DNA from: Candidatus Rokuibacteriota bacterium
GTDB lineage: Bacteria; Methylomirabilota; Methylomirabilia; Rokubacteriales; CSP1-6
Assembly: GCA_016184365.1 (NCBI GenBank)
Contig: JACPCW010000083.1
Coordinates: 1-56,679, forward strand
Length of the DNA: 56,679 bases
Direction: 5' to 3'
Part shown: positions 46,029-53,025 of the stretch, one piece after another
Layout of the letters: the number at the start of each line of letters is the position of its first letter
Numbering within the stretch: position 1 is the first letter of the stretch
Position numbers and translations under genes: made by a program
The notes under the pieces: model-generated
Told to the model about the DNA's origin: nothing
The model's database searches: none
The model's input: only the letters and a program-made list of their open reading frames with translations

Positions 46029-47348
46029 TCAGTCGTCCGCCGTCTCGCCGCTCGAGGAGCGCTCGATCTCGAGCCGGGTGACCCGGGACCCGTCCATCTC
46101 GACGACCGTCCACCGATGGCCGCCGTAGGACACCGTCGTGCCGGTCTCGGGAACGGAGCCGAGCAGGTGCATCACGAAGCCCGCGGCGGTCGTGTAGTCG
46201 GATGAATCAGGGATCGCGATGCCGAGCCGGTCGCGGATCTGCCGTATCGGCGTCATTCCATCGATCACGACCGCCGCCTCCGTGAGGCGGATGATGAAGC
46301 TCGGGGTGGCCTCGCCCTCCTCGCGGATCTCCCCGACGATCTCTTCGAGCACGTCCTCCAGCGTGACGAGGCCCACGACGCCGCCGTACTCGTCCACGAC
46401 GAACGCGAGGTACTGCCGTGTTCGCTGGAAGTCACGGAGCACGGCGCTGATGCGCGCGGTCTCCGGGAGGAAATGCGGCGGATGCAGGAGCGCCGGCAGG
46501 GAGGGCGATTCGCCGCGCGCGACCGCCCGGAACAGGTCGCGGATCGTGACGACACCGACCGCGTGCTCGATGGAGTCACGATACACGGGGATCCGCGAGT
46601 GTCCCGTGTCGGCCGCGCGCCGGAGCAGCTGATCGGCGGGGGTCAGGACGTCGAGGCCGACGATGTTCATGCGCGGCACCATGATTTCCCGCACGGTCGT
46701 GTCCGCGAACTCGAACGCGTTGTGGACGAGCTCCTCCTCGACCTTGTCGAACACGCCCTTGGCCGTGCCCTCGCGCACGAGGTATTTGACTTCCTCCTCG
46801 GAGATGAACGGCGACTCCTGGGCGCGGCCGAGCCCGAGCAGCCGGAGCACCGCGTTCGTCGAGCCGGTCAGCACGGTGACGAGCCAGCCGACCGCACGAC
46901 TGAGCCCGGCGATCACCGGGGCCACGACGCACGACAGCCGTTCGGGATTTCGGAGCGCGATCGCCTTCGGCGTGAGCTCCCCGACCACGAGCGAGAAGTA
47001 GGTGATGACCAGGATCACCAGGGCGAGCGCAACGGGCTCGGCCCACGCCGCGGCGCCCGGCACGGGGAGCGCCGCGAGCGCCGGCGTGAGCCGCTCGATC
47101 GCCGCGGCGCCGCCGACCGCGGAGGCCAGCGCGCCGACCAGGGTGATGGCGATCTGGATCGTCGCCAGAAAGGACTCCGGAGACTCCTTGAGCGCCAGGG
47201 CGGCGCCGGCTCCGCGCGTGCCGCTCTTGCGGAGCTCCGCGAGCCGCGCGATCCGGGCCGACACGAGCGCGATCTCGGATCCCGAGAAGAAGCCGTTGGC
47301 GACGATCGCGGCCGCGACGAGAACGACTTCGATCCACACACTGTCCAT
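46029..47348 (-). CDS. CNNM/CorC/HlyC-type transporter (hemolysin-like)
   Basis: 439 residues. An N-terminal CNNM (DUF21) membrane domain with three to four helices (VAAAIVANGFFSGSEIALVS at the start) precedes a CBS pair (VREIMVPRMNIVGLDVLTPA and VVDEYGGVVGLVTLEDVLEE) and a C-terminal CorC/HlyC domain. Such proteins export or regulate magnesium or cobalt. ATG 47348 was chosen because it starts directly at the first helix. Confidence 0.9.
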   Translation of the reverse strand: MDSVWIEVVLVAAAIVANGFFSGSEIALVSARIARLAELRKSGTRGAGAALALKESPESFLATIQIAITLVGALASAVGGAAAIERLTPALAALPVPGAAAWAEPVALALVILVITYFSLVVGELTPKAIALRNPERLSCVVAPVIAGLSRAVGWLVTVLTGSTNAVLRLLGLGRAQESPFISEEEVKYLVREGTAKGVFDKVEEELVHNAFEFADTTVREIMVPRMNIVGLDVLTPADQLLRRAADTGHSRIPVYRDSIEHAVGVVTIRDLFRAVARGESPSLPALLHPPHFLPETARISAVLRDFQRTRQYLAFVVDEYGGVVGLVTLEDVLEEIVGEIREEGEATPSFIIRLTEAAVVIDGMTPIRQIRDRLGIAIPDSSDYTTAAGFVMHLLGSVPETGTTVSYGGHRWTVVEMDGSRVTRLEIERSSSGETADD

Positions 47349-47425
47349 CGTGATGTGACCTCGCTCCTTCCTTCGAGTCCCGCGGACGCGGGTCCGCGGG
47401 CGTGCCGTCACGCGAGCGGAAGGAG

Positions 47426-47752
47426 CTAGTGGTCTTCGGCGGCGGCGGGCGGGTTCGGTCTGGACGGGGCGCTGCGAGCCAGGGGCGTGTGGACCGTGGC
47501 GGGAACCGACGTCCGGGACACGCCCGGCGTGGACGCGCGCTCGCCTTCTGCGGCGGGCGGCCGCACGTCGGCGGGAGCGACGCATGCCTCGCGCGGGTCG
47601 GTGGCTGCGTCGGCCGAGCGCACCTTCGACTGAACGACGGTGCCGAGGAACAGCGCGGAGTCGAAGAAGAAGACGCCCGGCGCCGACGCGTCCACGAAGT
47701 CGGCGGCGAGATAGAAGACGAGCACGAGCGTCAGGCGCCTCGCCGTCGTCAT
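47426..47752 (-). CDS. Hypothetical exported protein (108 aa)
   Basis: A hydrophobic N-terminus (LTLVLVFYLAADFVDASAPG) resembles a signal or anchor, followed by a second hydrophobic stretch and a long Pro/Ala-rich tail. No domain recognised. It lies between the CNNM gene and the deaminase gene on the same strand. The function is not known. Confidence 0.45.
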   Translation of the reverse strand: MTTARRLTLVLVFYLAADFVDASAPGVFFFDSALFLGTVVQSKVRSADAATDPREACVAPADVRPPAAEGERASTPGVSRTSVPATVHTPLARSAPSRPNPPAAAEDH

Positions 47753-47765
47753 GGGATTCGTCCCT

Positions 47766-48998
47766 TCAGCGAGCGAGGAAGAGCTCGCTCGTCCGCGTGT
47801 TGCGCGCCACGACGCGCCCGCGCTTGATCACGTAGAGCTTTTCCACCTGCTCGGTGATCGCCTGCGCCACGTCCCGCGCGTCGAGGACGACCACGTCGGC
47901 GGCGGCGCCTTCCACGAGCCCGTAGTCGTCGAGCGCGATCGCGCGCGCCGCGTTGGTCGTGAACATCTCCGCCACCCAGGGCAGCTGGTCGAGGTTGCCG
48001 AGATGCGCGGCCATCGCCGCCACGAGCGCCTGCCGCAGCAGGTCCGGATGGCCGTACGGCGTGAACGGATTGACGATGTTGTTCGTCGAGATCGCGACGT
48101 TCACGCCGGCCGCGCGCAGCTCGCCCAGTCGCGTCACGCCGCGCCACGTGCGGGTGGCGTCGGCGCGGCCCTTCACGTGCAGCTCGGTGGCCGGCAGGCT
48201 GATGACGTGGATGCGGGCGTCGTGAAGCTGGGCGATGATCCGCGCGCGATGCGCCGGCTCGAGCACGTCGAGCATCCCGACGTGGCCGAGCGTCACGCGG
48301 CCGTGCATGCCGTGCTTGATCGTCTGCGCGGCGATGTAATCCGCCGTCAGGAAGGCCGGGTCGTCGCCGGAGTCCGCGTGGAAATCGAGCGGCACGCCGA
48401 ACTCCCGGGCGGTCTCGAAGAACCAGTCGATGTGCGCGCGCTGGTCGCGGTCCATGTACGGGCAGCCGCCCAGCGCGCCGAGTCCGGATTTGAGCGCCTC
48501 CCGCAGCAGGTCCTGCGTCACGCCGTCGTGGAAGATGCCTTCCTGCGCGAAGGCGATCAGACGCAGGTCGAGCGCGCCGGCCAGGTCGCGCTGCAGACGG
48601 CGGAGCGCCTCGACGCCGCGCAGCTCGACGAAGGCGTCGATCTCGACGTGCGCCCGCATCGTCGTGGTTCCATGCCGCACCGCGAGCTCGAGCGCGCGGC
48701 GCGCGCGCCGGTAGATGTCGTCCACGGTGAACGCCTTCTTCAGCTCCGCGACGAGCACCTGCGGCGTCGGCCCGCCGGGCCGCAGGCCCTGCGTGCGATC
48801 CGCGATGAACGCCTTGTCGGGATGGATGTGCGTCTCGACGAAGCCGGGCAGCACGAGCTTGTCGGTGACGTCGAGCGCGTCGTAACCCGCCGCCTCGACG
48901 CTCGGCGCGATCCGGGCGATGCGGCCGTCGCGCATCGCGATGTCCCGTCGCTCGCCACCGACCAGCCCGCCGCGCAGCAGCAGTCCCTGGGACGTCAT
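47766..48998 (-). CDS. Cytosine-deaminase-like amidohydrolase
   Basis: 410 residues. The amidohydrolase metal motif is FVETHIHPDKAF, then FHADSGDD, LGHVGM and the late segment ISTNNIVNPFTPYGH. In CodA the last metal ligand is Asp at the equivalent of the STNN segment; here it is Asn, so the substrate or metal site may differ. GGGAGG precedes the ATG at 48998. The family deaminates cytosine, isoguanine or related N-heterocycles, and the substrate here is unknown. Confidence 0.82.
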   Translation of the reverse strand: MTSQGLLLRGGLVGGERRDIAMRDGRIARIAPSVEAAGYDALDVTDKLVLPGFVETHIHPDKAFIADRTQGLRPGGPTPQVLVAELKKAFTVDDIYRRARRALELAVRHGTTTMRAHVEIDAFVELRGVEALRRLQRDLAGALDLRLIAFAQEGIFHDGVTQDLLREALKSGLGALGGCPYMDRDQRAHIDWFFETAREFGVPLDFHADSGDDPAFLTADYIAAQTIKHGMHGRVTLGHVGMLDVLEPAHRARIIAQLHDARIHVISLPATELHVKGRADATRTWRGVTRLGELRAAGVNVAISTNNIVNPFTPYGHPDLLRQALVAAMAAHLGNLDQLPWVAEMFTTNAARAIALDDYGLVEGAAADVVVLDARDVAQAITEQVEKLYVIKRGRVVARNTRTSELFLAR

Positions 48999-49012
48999 GG
49001 ACGCACCTCCCG

Positions 49013-49216
49013 CTATCGCGCCGCGCCGGCCTGTCGACACGCGCGGAGCGCGTCGACGGTCGTCTGGTACTGCTTCTGGAGAGCGCCGCTCGCCCGCGCG
49101 AGATCGCCCGCGACGTCGCTCTGTTGCAGCACGCGCGCCGTGCTGAGCGCGGACAGCGTCGCGGCATACGAGGCGTCGCGAACGAACACCGCCGCCCGGA
49201 TCGCCGGGCCGGTCAT
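49013..49216 (-). CDS. Hypothetical helical protein (67 aa)
   Basis: Starts MTGPAIRAAVFVRDASYAAT and continues as one long alpha-helical, Ala/Gln-rich stretch with a single Cys near the end. It fits tightly between the gamma-glutamyltransferase and deaminase genes on the same strand (14- and 14-base gaps), with AAAGGA about ten bases upstream of the ATG. No family recognised. Confidence 0.45.
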   Translation of the reverse strand: MTGPAIRAAVFVRDASYAATLSALSTARVLQQSDVAGDLARASGALQKQYQTTVDALRACRQAGAAR

Positions 49217-49230
49217 CTTCTCGTATTCCT

Positions 49231-50949
49231 TTACCGGCCCATGGCGCGCGCGGCGCGCCGCGGGTCGGCGCCGCCGTACAGGACGCCGCGCTCGCGGTCC
49301 GCGACGATCGCGCACACGCCGGCCGTGCCGAGCGACAGGTCCGGCAGCCACTCGATGCGATGGCCGCGCGCGCCGAGCGCGTCGCCGGCAGCGCCGCCGA
49401 GGCCGCGCTCGAGATCGAGGCGCCCGGGGTGATACGGGTGCGGCTCGAAGCTGCCGGGGAAGCTGTGCGTGACGAACCGCGGCGCGTCGATCGCGTCCTG
49501 GATCGACATGCCGAAGACCACGTGGTTGAGCAGCACCTGCAGCATCCCCTGCGGCTGCAGATCGCCGCCGGGCGCGCCGAACGGCATCAGGAAGCTGCCG
49601 CCGCGCCGGGCGAGCGCGGGGTTCGGCGTCAGCCGCGGACGCTTGCCGGGCGCCACGGCCGAGGCATGACCGGGCACCGCCCACGACTGCGAGCCGCGCG
49701 ACGACGGACAGAAGCCGAGCCCGGGAATGACCGGGCTTTCCCACGACACGTCGCTCGGCGTGCCCGAGAACGCGTTGCCGTGGCGATCGACGACGCAGAC
49801 GTACGACGTGTCGCCCGCGAGATCGTGCGTGCCGGCCGGGGTCAGCGGCGACGCCGGCGACGGCCGAGGCAGCGCCGGGCGCGAGCCGACGTCGCCGGCC
49901 GGCGGCATGTCGGGACACGCCGTGTCGCCGACGAGGCGTCGCCGCCCGGCCGCGTACGCGCGCGACAGCAGCGCGGCCATCGGCACGTCGACGAAGCGCG
50001 GGTCGCCGTAGTAGCGGTCGCGATCGGCGAAGCAGAGCTTCATGACCTCGGTGACCAGGTGCACGTACGCCGGCGAGTTGTGGCCGAGCGCCTTCAGATC
50101 GTCGCCGTCCAGGAGCGACAGCATCTGCAGCAGCACGGGGCCCTGGCACCAGGCGCCGCAGCTCATGACCTCGGTGCCCTGGAACGTCGTGCGCAGCGGC
50201 GCTTCGATCTCGGAGCGATAGGTCGCGAGATCTTCGGCGGCGAGCCACCCGCCGTGGTCGCGGTGGTAGCGCACCATCGCCGTCGCGAGGTCGCCGCGAT
50301 AGAACGCGTCGCGCGCGGCGGCGAGCCCGGCGGCGCGGCCGCGCCGGCTCGCCGCGCGCTCCTCGTCGGCCATGAACTGGATCGAGCGCGCGAGGTCCGT
50401 CTGCACGAACAGCTCGCCTTCGCGCGGCGGCCGGGCGTGCGGCAGCCAGATCGCGGCGTTGCCGCTCCAGCGCCGGTAGTTGTCGGCGTTCTTCGCGATG
50501 TAGAACGCCATGACGGGATGCATGGTGAAGCCGTCGCGCGCGTACCGGATGGCCGCGCTCGCGACGTCCGCGAAGCTCATCGTGCCGTAGCGCTCGAGCG
50601 CCAGGATCCACGCGTCCGGCGCGGCGGGGACGACGGTGCGCAGCAGGCCGAGCGGAATCGCGCCGCCGTGGTCCTGCACGAACGTCTCGAGCCGAGCGGC
50701 GCGCGGCCAGCCGCCGAGCCCGGCGATGGCCACGACGTCGTCGCGCTCGGCGAGATAGACGAGCATCGGGGCGACGCCCGCGAACTGCACCTGGTCGCTG
50801 TGCACGACGCCGAGCGCGATGCCGGCCGCGACGCCCGCGTCGACGGCGTTGCCGCCGGCCTGGAGGATCGCGTGGCCGGCTTCGGTCGCGAGGTAGTGCC
50901 CCGCGGAGATCATGTGCCGGGCGCCGGTGATCATCGGTTGGAGCGGCAT
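49231..50949 (-). CDS. Gamma-glutamyltransferase-family protein
   Basis: 572 residues of the Ntn-hydrolase GGT family. The N-terminal part has GGNAVDAGVAAGIALGVVH, and self-cleavage is expected before the Thr of HDLAGDTSYVCVVD, the nucleophile of the small subunit. A further segment, FGAPGGDLQPQG, is family-typical. No signal peptide is visible, so it may be cytoplasmic and act as an acylase rather than on extracellular glutathione. ATG 50949. Confidence 0.9.
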   Translation of the reverse strand: MPLQPMITGARHMISAGHYLATEAGHAILQAGGNAVDAGVAAGIALGVVHSDQVQFAGVAPMLVYLAERDDVVAIAGLGGWPRAARLETFVQDHGGAIPLGLLRTVVPAAPDAWILALERYGTMSFADVASAAIRYARDGFTMHPVMAFYIAKNADNYRRWSGNAAIWLPHARPPREGELFVQTDLARSIQFMADEERAASRRGRAAGLAAARDAFYRGDLATAMVRYHRDHGGWLAAEDLATYRSEIEAPLRTTFQGTEVMSCGAWCQGPVLLQMLSLLDGDDLKALGHNSPAYVHLVTEVMKLCFADRDRYYGDPRFVDVPMAALLSRAYAAGRRRLVGDTACPDMPPAGDVGSRPALPRPSPASPLTPAGTHDLAGDTSYVCVVDRHGNAFSGTPSDVSWESPVIPGLGFCPSSRGSQSWAVPGHASAVAPGKRPRLTPNPALARRGGSFLMPFGAPGGDLQPQGMLQVLLNHVVFGMSIQDAIDAPRFVTHSFPGSFEPHPYHPGRLDLERGLGGAAGDALGARGHRIEWLPDLSLGTAGVCAIVADRERGVLYGGADPRRAARAMGR

Positions 50950-50995
50950 CGCCGCAGTATGGCTCAAGCCGAGGTGCCGCCATGCCCCGGATTCA

Positions 50996-51007
50996 GAAAA
51001 AATTTTC
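50996..51007 (+). promoter_or_regulatory. AT-rich 12-mer, second copy of the 45321-45332 motif
   Basis: GAAAAAATTTTC, identical to the core at 45321-45332 (there on the minus strand). It lies about 100 bases before the zinc-binding gene at 51104 and near the start of the divergent GGT gene. Intergenic sequence 50950-51103 shows no other clear element. Confidence 0.4.
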
Positions 51008-51103
51008 GCATCGCGGGTCATCGCGGCCCGGCCGGGCGCGGCGTGCGCGTTGCAAGTCCGCGAGAACGCTCATCGGCATGTGACGTGCAACGTGGGCTGG
51101 CTC

Positions 51104-51298
51104 ATGATGCGTTCATCGCGATCGCTGGACGGCCGGACGCGCCCGGCGCGCCGTGCGGACCGTTCGATCATCTGCGCCGCGTGCGGCGCGACCGTCGCCC
51201 GTGACGAACCCGTCGCGCCGCGCGCCGATGACGTGGTCCACGCCCAATGTCACCCGGTCGTCATCGCCTTCGAGCGCGCGCGCGCCGCCGCCCGGTAG
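51104..51298 (+). CDS. Small zinc-binding protein (64 aa)
   Basis: Starts MMRSSRSLDGRTRPARRADR with a basic N-terminus; SIICAACGATVARD and VVHAQCHP supply the Cys/Cys/His/Cys ligands. It resembles the minus-strand zinc-ribbon proteins at 44.9-45.3 kb and precedes mscL by 33 bases. Function unknown. The second Met at 51107 is an alternative start. Confidence 0.55.
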   Translation: MMRSSRSLDGRTRPARRADRSIICAACGATVARDEPVAPRADDVVHAQCHPVVIAFERARAAAR

Positions 51299-51331
51299 TC
51301 GGTCGCCACGCCCCGGCCGCGAGGTTCCGCC

Positions 51332-51775
51332 ATGCTCCAGGACTTCCGAAAATTCATCACGCGCGGCAACGTCGTCGAGCTCGCGGTCGGCATCGTGATC
51401 GGCGCGGCGTTCACGGGCGTCGTGACGTCGTTCGTCAACGACGTGCTGATGCCGCCGATCGGCCTGGCGCTCGGCGGCGCGAACTTCGGCGACCTGTTCG
51501 TGGCGCTCGACGGGCGCTCGTACCCGAGCGTGGCGGCGGCCAGGGCCGCGGGCGCGGCGACGTTGAACTACGGCCTGTTCGTGAACTCCCTCCTCAACTT
51601 CCTCATCGTCGGCTTCGCGGTGTTCCTGCTGGTCCGGGCGCTGACCCGTGTGACGGCGCGCCCGGCGGCGGCGCCGGCGCCGGCGAGCCGGGCGTGTCCG
51701 TACTGCACGCTGTCGATTCCCGTCGGCGCCACGCGGTGCCCGCAGTGCACGTCGGACGTGCGCGCGGCGGCGTGA
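51332..51775 (+). CDS. mscL: Large-conductance mechanosensitive channel with zinc-ribbon tail
   Basis: 147 residues. Classical MscL features: MLQDFRKFITRGNVVELAVG, TM1 continuing to IGAAFTGVV, then MPPIGLALGG, and TM2 (VNSLLNFLIVGFAVFLLVRA). It relieves osmotic pressure. Unlike E. coli MscL the usual C-terminal helix bundle is replaced by an Ala/Pro linker and a Cys4 ribbon (ACPYCTLSIPVGATRCPQC). The tail could bind zinc or a partner. Confidence 0.92.
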   Translation: MLQDFRKFITRGNVVELAVGIVIGAAFTGVVTSFVNDVLMPPIGLALGGANFGDLFVALDGRSYPSVAAARAAGAATLNYGLFVNSLLNFLIVGFAVFLLVRALTRVTARPAAAPAPASRACPYCTLSIPVGATRCPQCTSDVRAAA

Positions 51776-51793
51776 TCGGGGCAGGGGACGCGC

Positions 51794-52021
51794 GTGCCGC
51801 CTGAGAAGCGACGGCTGCCGATGAAGCCGCGCGACCCGCGGGTGGAGGCCAATCAGGCGGCGATGGAGACCAGGATCGCCGCCGCGCGGAAGGCGATCGC
51901 CGCACGCATCGCGGCCCTTCGGGCGAAGCTCACGGCGGAACAGGCGGCGCGCGCCGCGGCGAAGGCGCAGCGGCGGGCGCTCCGGCGCGATTCGACCCGG
52001 CCGCCGTTCTGGCCGTGGTAA
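51794..52021 (+). CDS. Hypothetical basic helical protein (75 aa)
   Basis: From GTG 51794. Nearly all one Ala/Arg/Lys-rich helix (AAMETRIAAARKAIAARIAA and on), with a Pro-rich end PPFWPW. A coiled coil or nucleic-acid-binding helix is possible. It follows mscL by 18 bases. No family recognised. Confidence 0.45.
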   Translation: MPPEKRRLPMKPRDPRVEANQAAMETRIAAARKAIAARIAALRAKLTAEQAARAAAKAQRRALRRDSTRPPFWPW

Positions 52022-52077
52022 CGGCCCGGCCATCGGTAGAATGAAGCACATTCGACCGAACGGGGAGGAGCGAGCTC

Positions 52078-52161
52078 ATGGCCGGATTCCGATGCGGCAA
52101 GTGCGGGAAGGTCGCGATGGCGCAGAAGATGTGCTGCGGCCGGCCGATGAAGAAGTCCTGA
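52078..52161 (+). CDS. 27-residue desulforedoxin-like Cys4 microprotein
   Basis: ATG at 52078 with GGGGAGGAG upstream, TGA at 52159-52161. It encodes FRCGKCGKVAMAQKMCCGRP in its core: C-x2-C and a C-C pair with G-x-P-M after it. This is the metal-site pattern of desulforedoxin and of the N-terminal domain of desulfoferrodoxin, in minimal form. It could bind Fe or Zn as a dimer. The clear ribosome-binding site and Cys pattern support a real gene. Confidence 0.65.
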   Translation: MAGFRCGKCGKVAMAQKMCCGRPMKKS

Positions 52162-52186
52162 CGAACGAGCCGCGGCCAGCGCGAAG

Positions 52187-52594
52187 TCACTCCCCGAGCG
52201 AGCCCACGCACCCCGGGCCGATCACGGCGCGCACGCGCTCGAGCAGCACTTCGATCGAGACCGGCTTGGCGAGCACGCCGACGATCCCCAGCGTGTCGGC
52301 CGACGCCGGCTCGATGGCCCGCGCGAGCGTGCCGCCGAGCGCGGAATTGATCAGCACCGGCACCGCGCTGTGCAGCGGCCCGGCCCGCAGCCGCGCGAGG
52401 AATTCGAACCCGTCGACGTCGGGCATCAGCATGTCCAGGATGATCAGGTCCGGCCGGGCGGCGCCGACGCGGGCGAGGGCCTCTTCGCCGGATGCGACGC
52501 CGTCGGCCGTGTAGCCGGCGTCCTGCAGCACGGCGACCAGCAGGTCGCGCAGCCGATCTTCATCGTCGACGACGAGCACGCGAGCGTTCGGCAT
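52187..52594 (-). CDS. Single-domain response regulator (REC only)
   Basis: 135 residues. Acidic pocket in ARVLVVDDEDR, phospho-Asp in LIILDMLMPDVDGFEF, and the conserved Lys in GVLAKPVSIE. The Thr/Ser position is VLINSALGG. No output domain, so it probably relays phosphate or binds a partner. An acceptor for the nearby hybrid kinases at 53-56 kb is a reasonable guess. Confidence 0.82.
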   Translation of the reverse strand: MPNARVLVVDDEDRLRDLLVAVLQDAGYTADGVASGEEALARVGAARPDLIILDMLMPDVDGFEFLARLRAGPLHSAVPVLINSALGGTLARAIEPASADTLGIVGVLAKPVSIEVLLERVRAVIGPGCVGSLGE

Positions 52595-52764
52595 GATCCT
52601 CCGCGCCGATACGAGCAAACGTTATGCCAAACCTCAGACCCCTATAGGTTGGGATGGACGTGCGGGGTCGCGCGAGGGACGGTAGACGACAGCGGGTGAA
52701 TCCGGATCAGGCGGTCAGCAATCGACCACCGCGTGCCGCGACGGGCCAGCGCGATAATCCCACC

Positions 52765-52983
52765 ATGATCCTGACCCTCGATGCCAAGCGCCGTCTTACG
52801 GTTCCGGCCGCCCTCGCCCCGGCATTGCCGGGAGACGCCTTCGAAGCGCGGTTCGATGCGGAAGAGAACGAGATCGTGTTCCGCCGCATCGCGGGCGCCG
52901 GCGACTGGCTCGCCGTGCTGAGCGAATGCCCGGCGAGCATGGACGATCTGCCGCGTCGCCGGAGGAAGCCCGCGAGGCGCTGA
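52765..52983 (+). CDS. AbrB/MazE-like antitoxin-type DNA-binding protein
   Basis: 72 residues. MILTLDAKRRLTVPAALAPA is a swapped-hairpin (SpoVT/AbrB) beginning, with a long basic tail (LPRRRRKPARR). GATAAT at 52753-52758 ends six bases before the ATG, which again suggests a leaderless transcript. Just downstream is a stretch that looks like a degraded PIN-toxin end (52980-53024), so an antitoxin role is likely. Confidence 0.65.
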   Translation: MILTLDAKRRLTVPAALAPALPGDAFEARFDAEENEIVFRRIAGAGDWLAVLSECPASMDDLPRRRRKPARR

Positions 52984-53024
52984 CGGGCAACGACAAGGAC
53001 TTCCGCGAACTGCCTCCGGGCTGA
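52980..53024 (+). pseudogene. Possible PIN-toxin C-terminal remnant
   Basis: In a frame offset from the AbrB gene, the sequence reads LTGNDKDFRELPPG and then TGA at 53022. PIN-domain toxins typically end in a T-x-D-x-D-F-R-x-L segment. No N-terminal part precedes it, so this would be the last trace of a lost toxin gene. Chance cannot be excluded for so short a stretch. Confidence 0.3.
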
Positions 53025-53025
53025 C

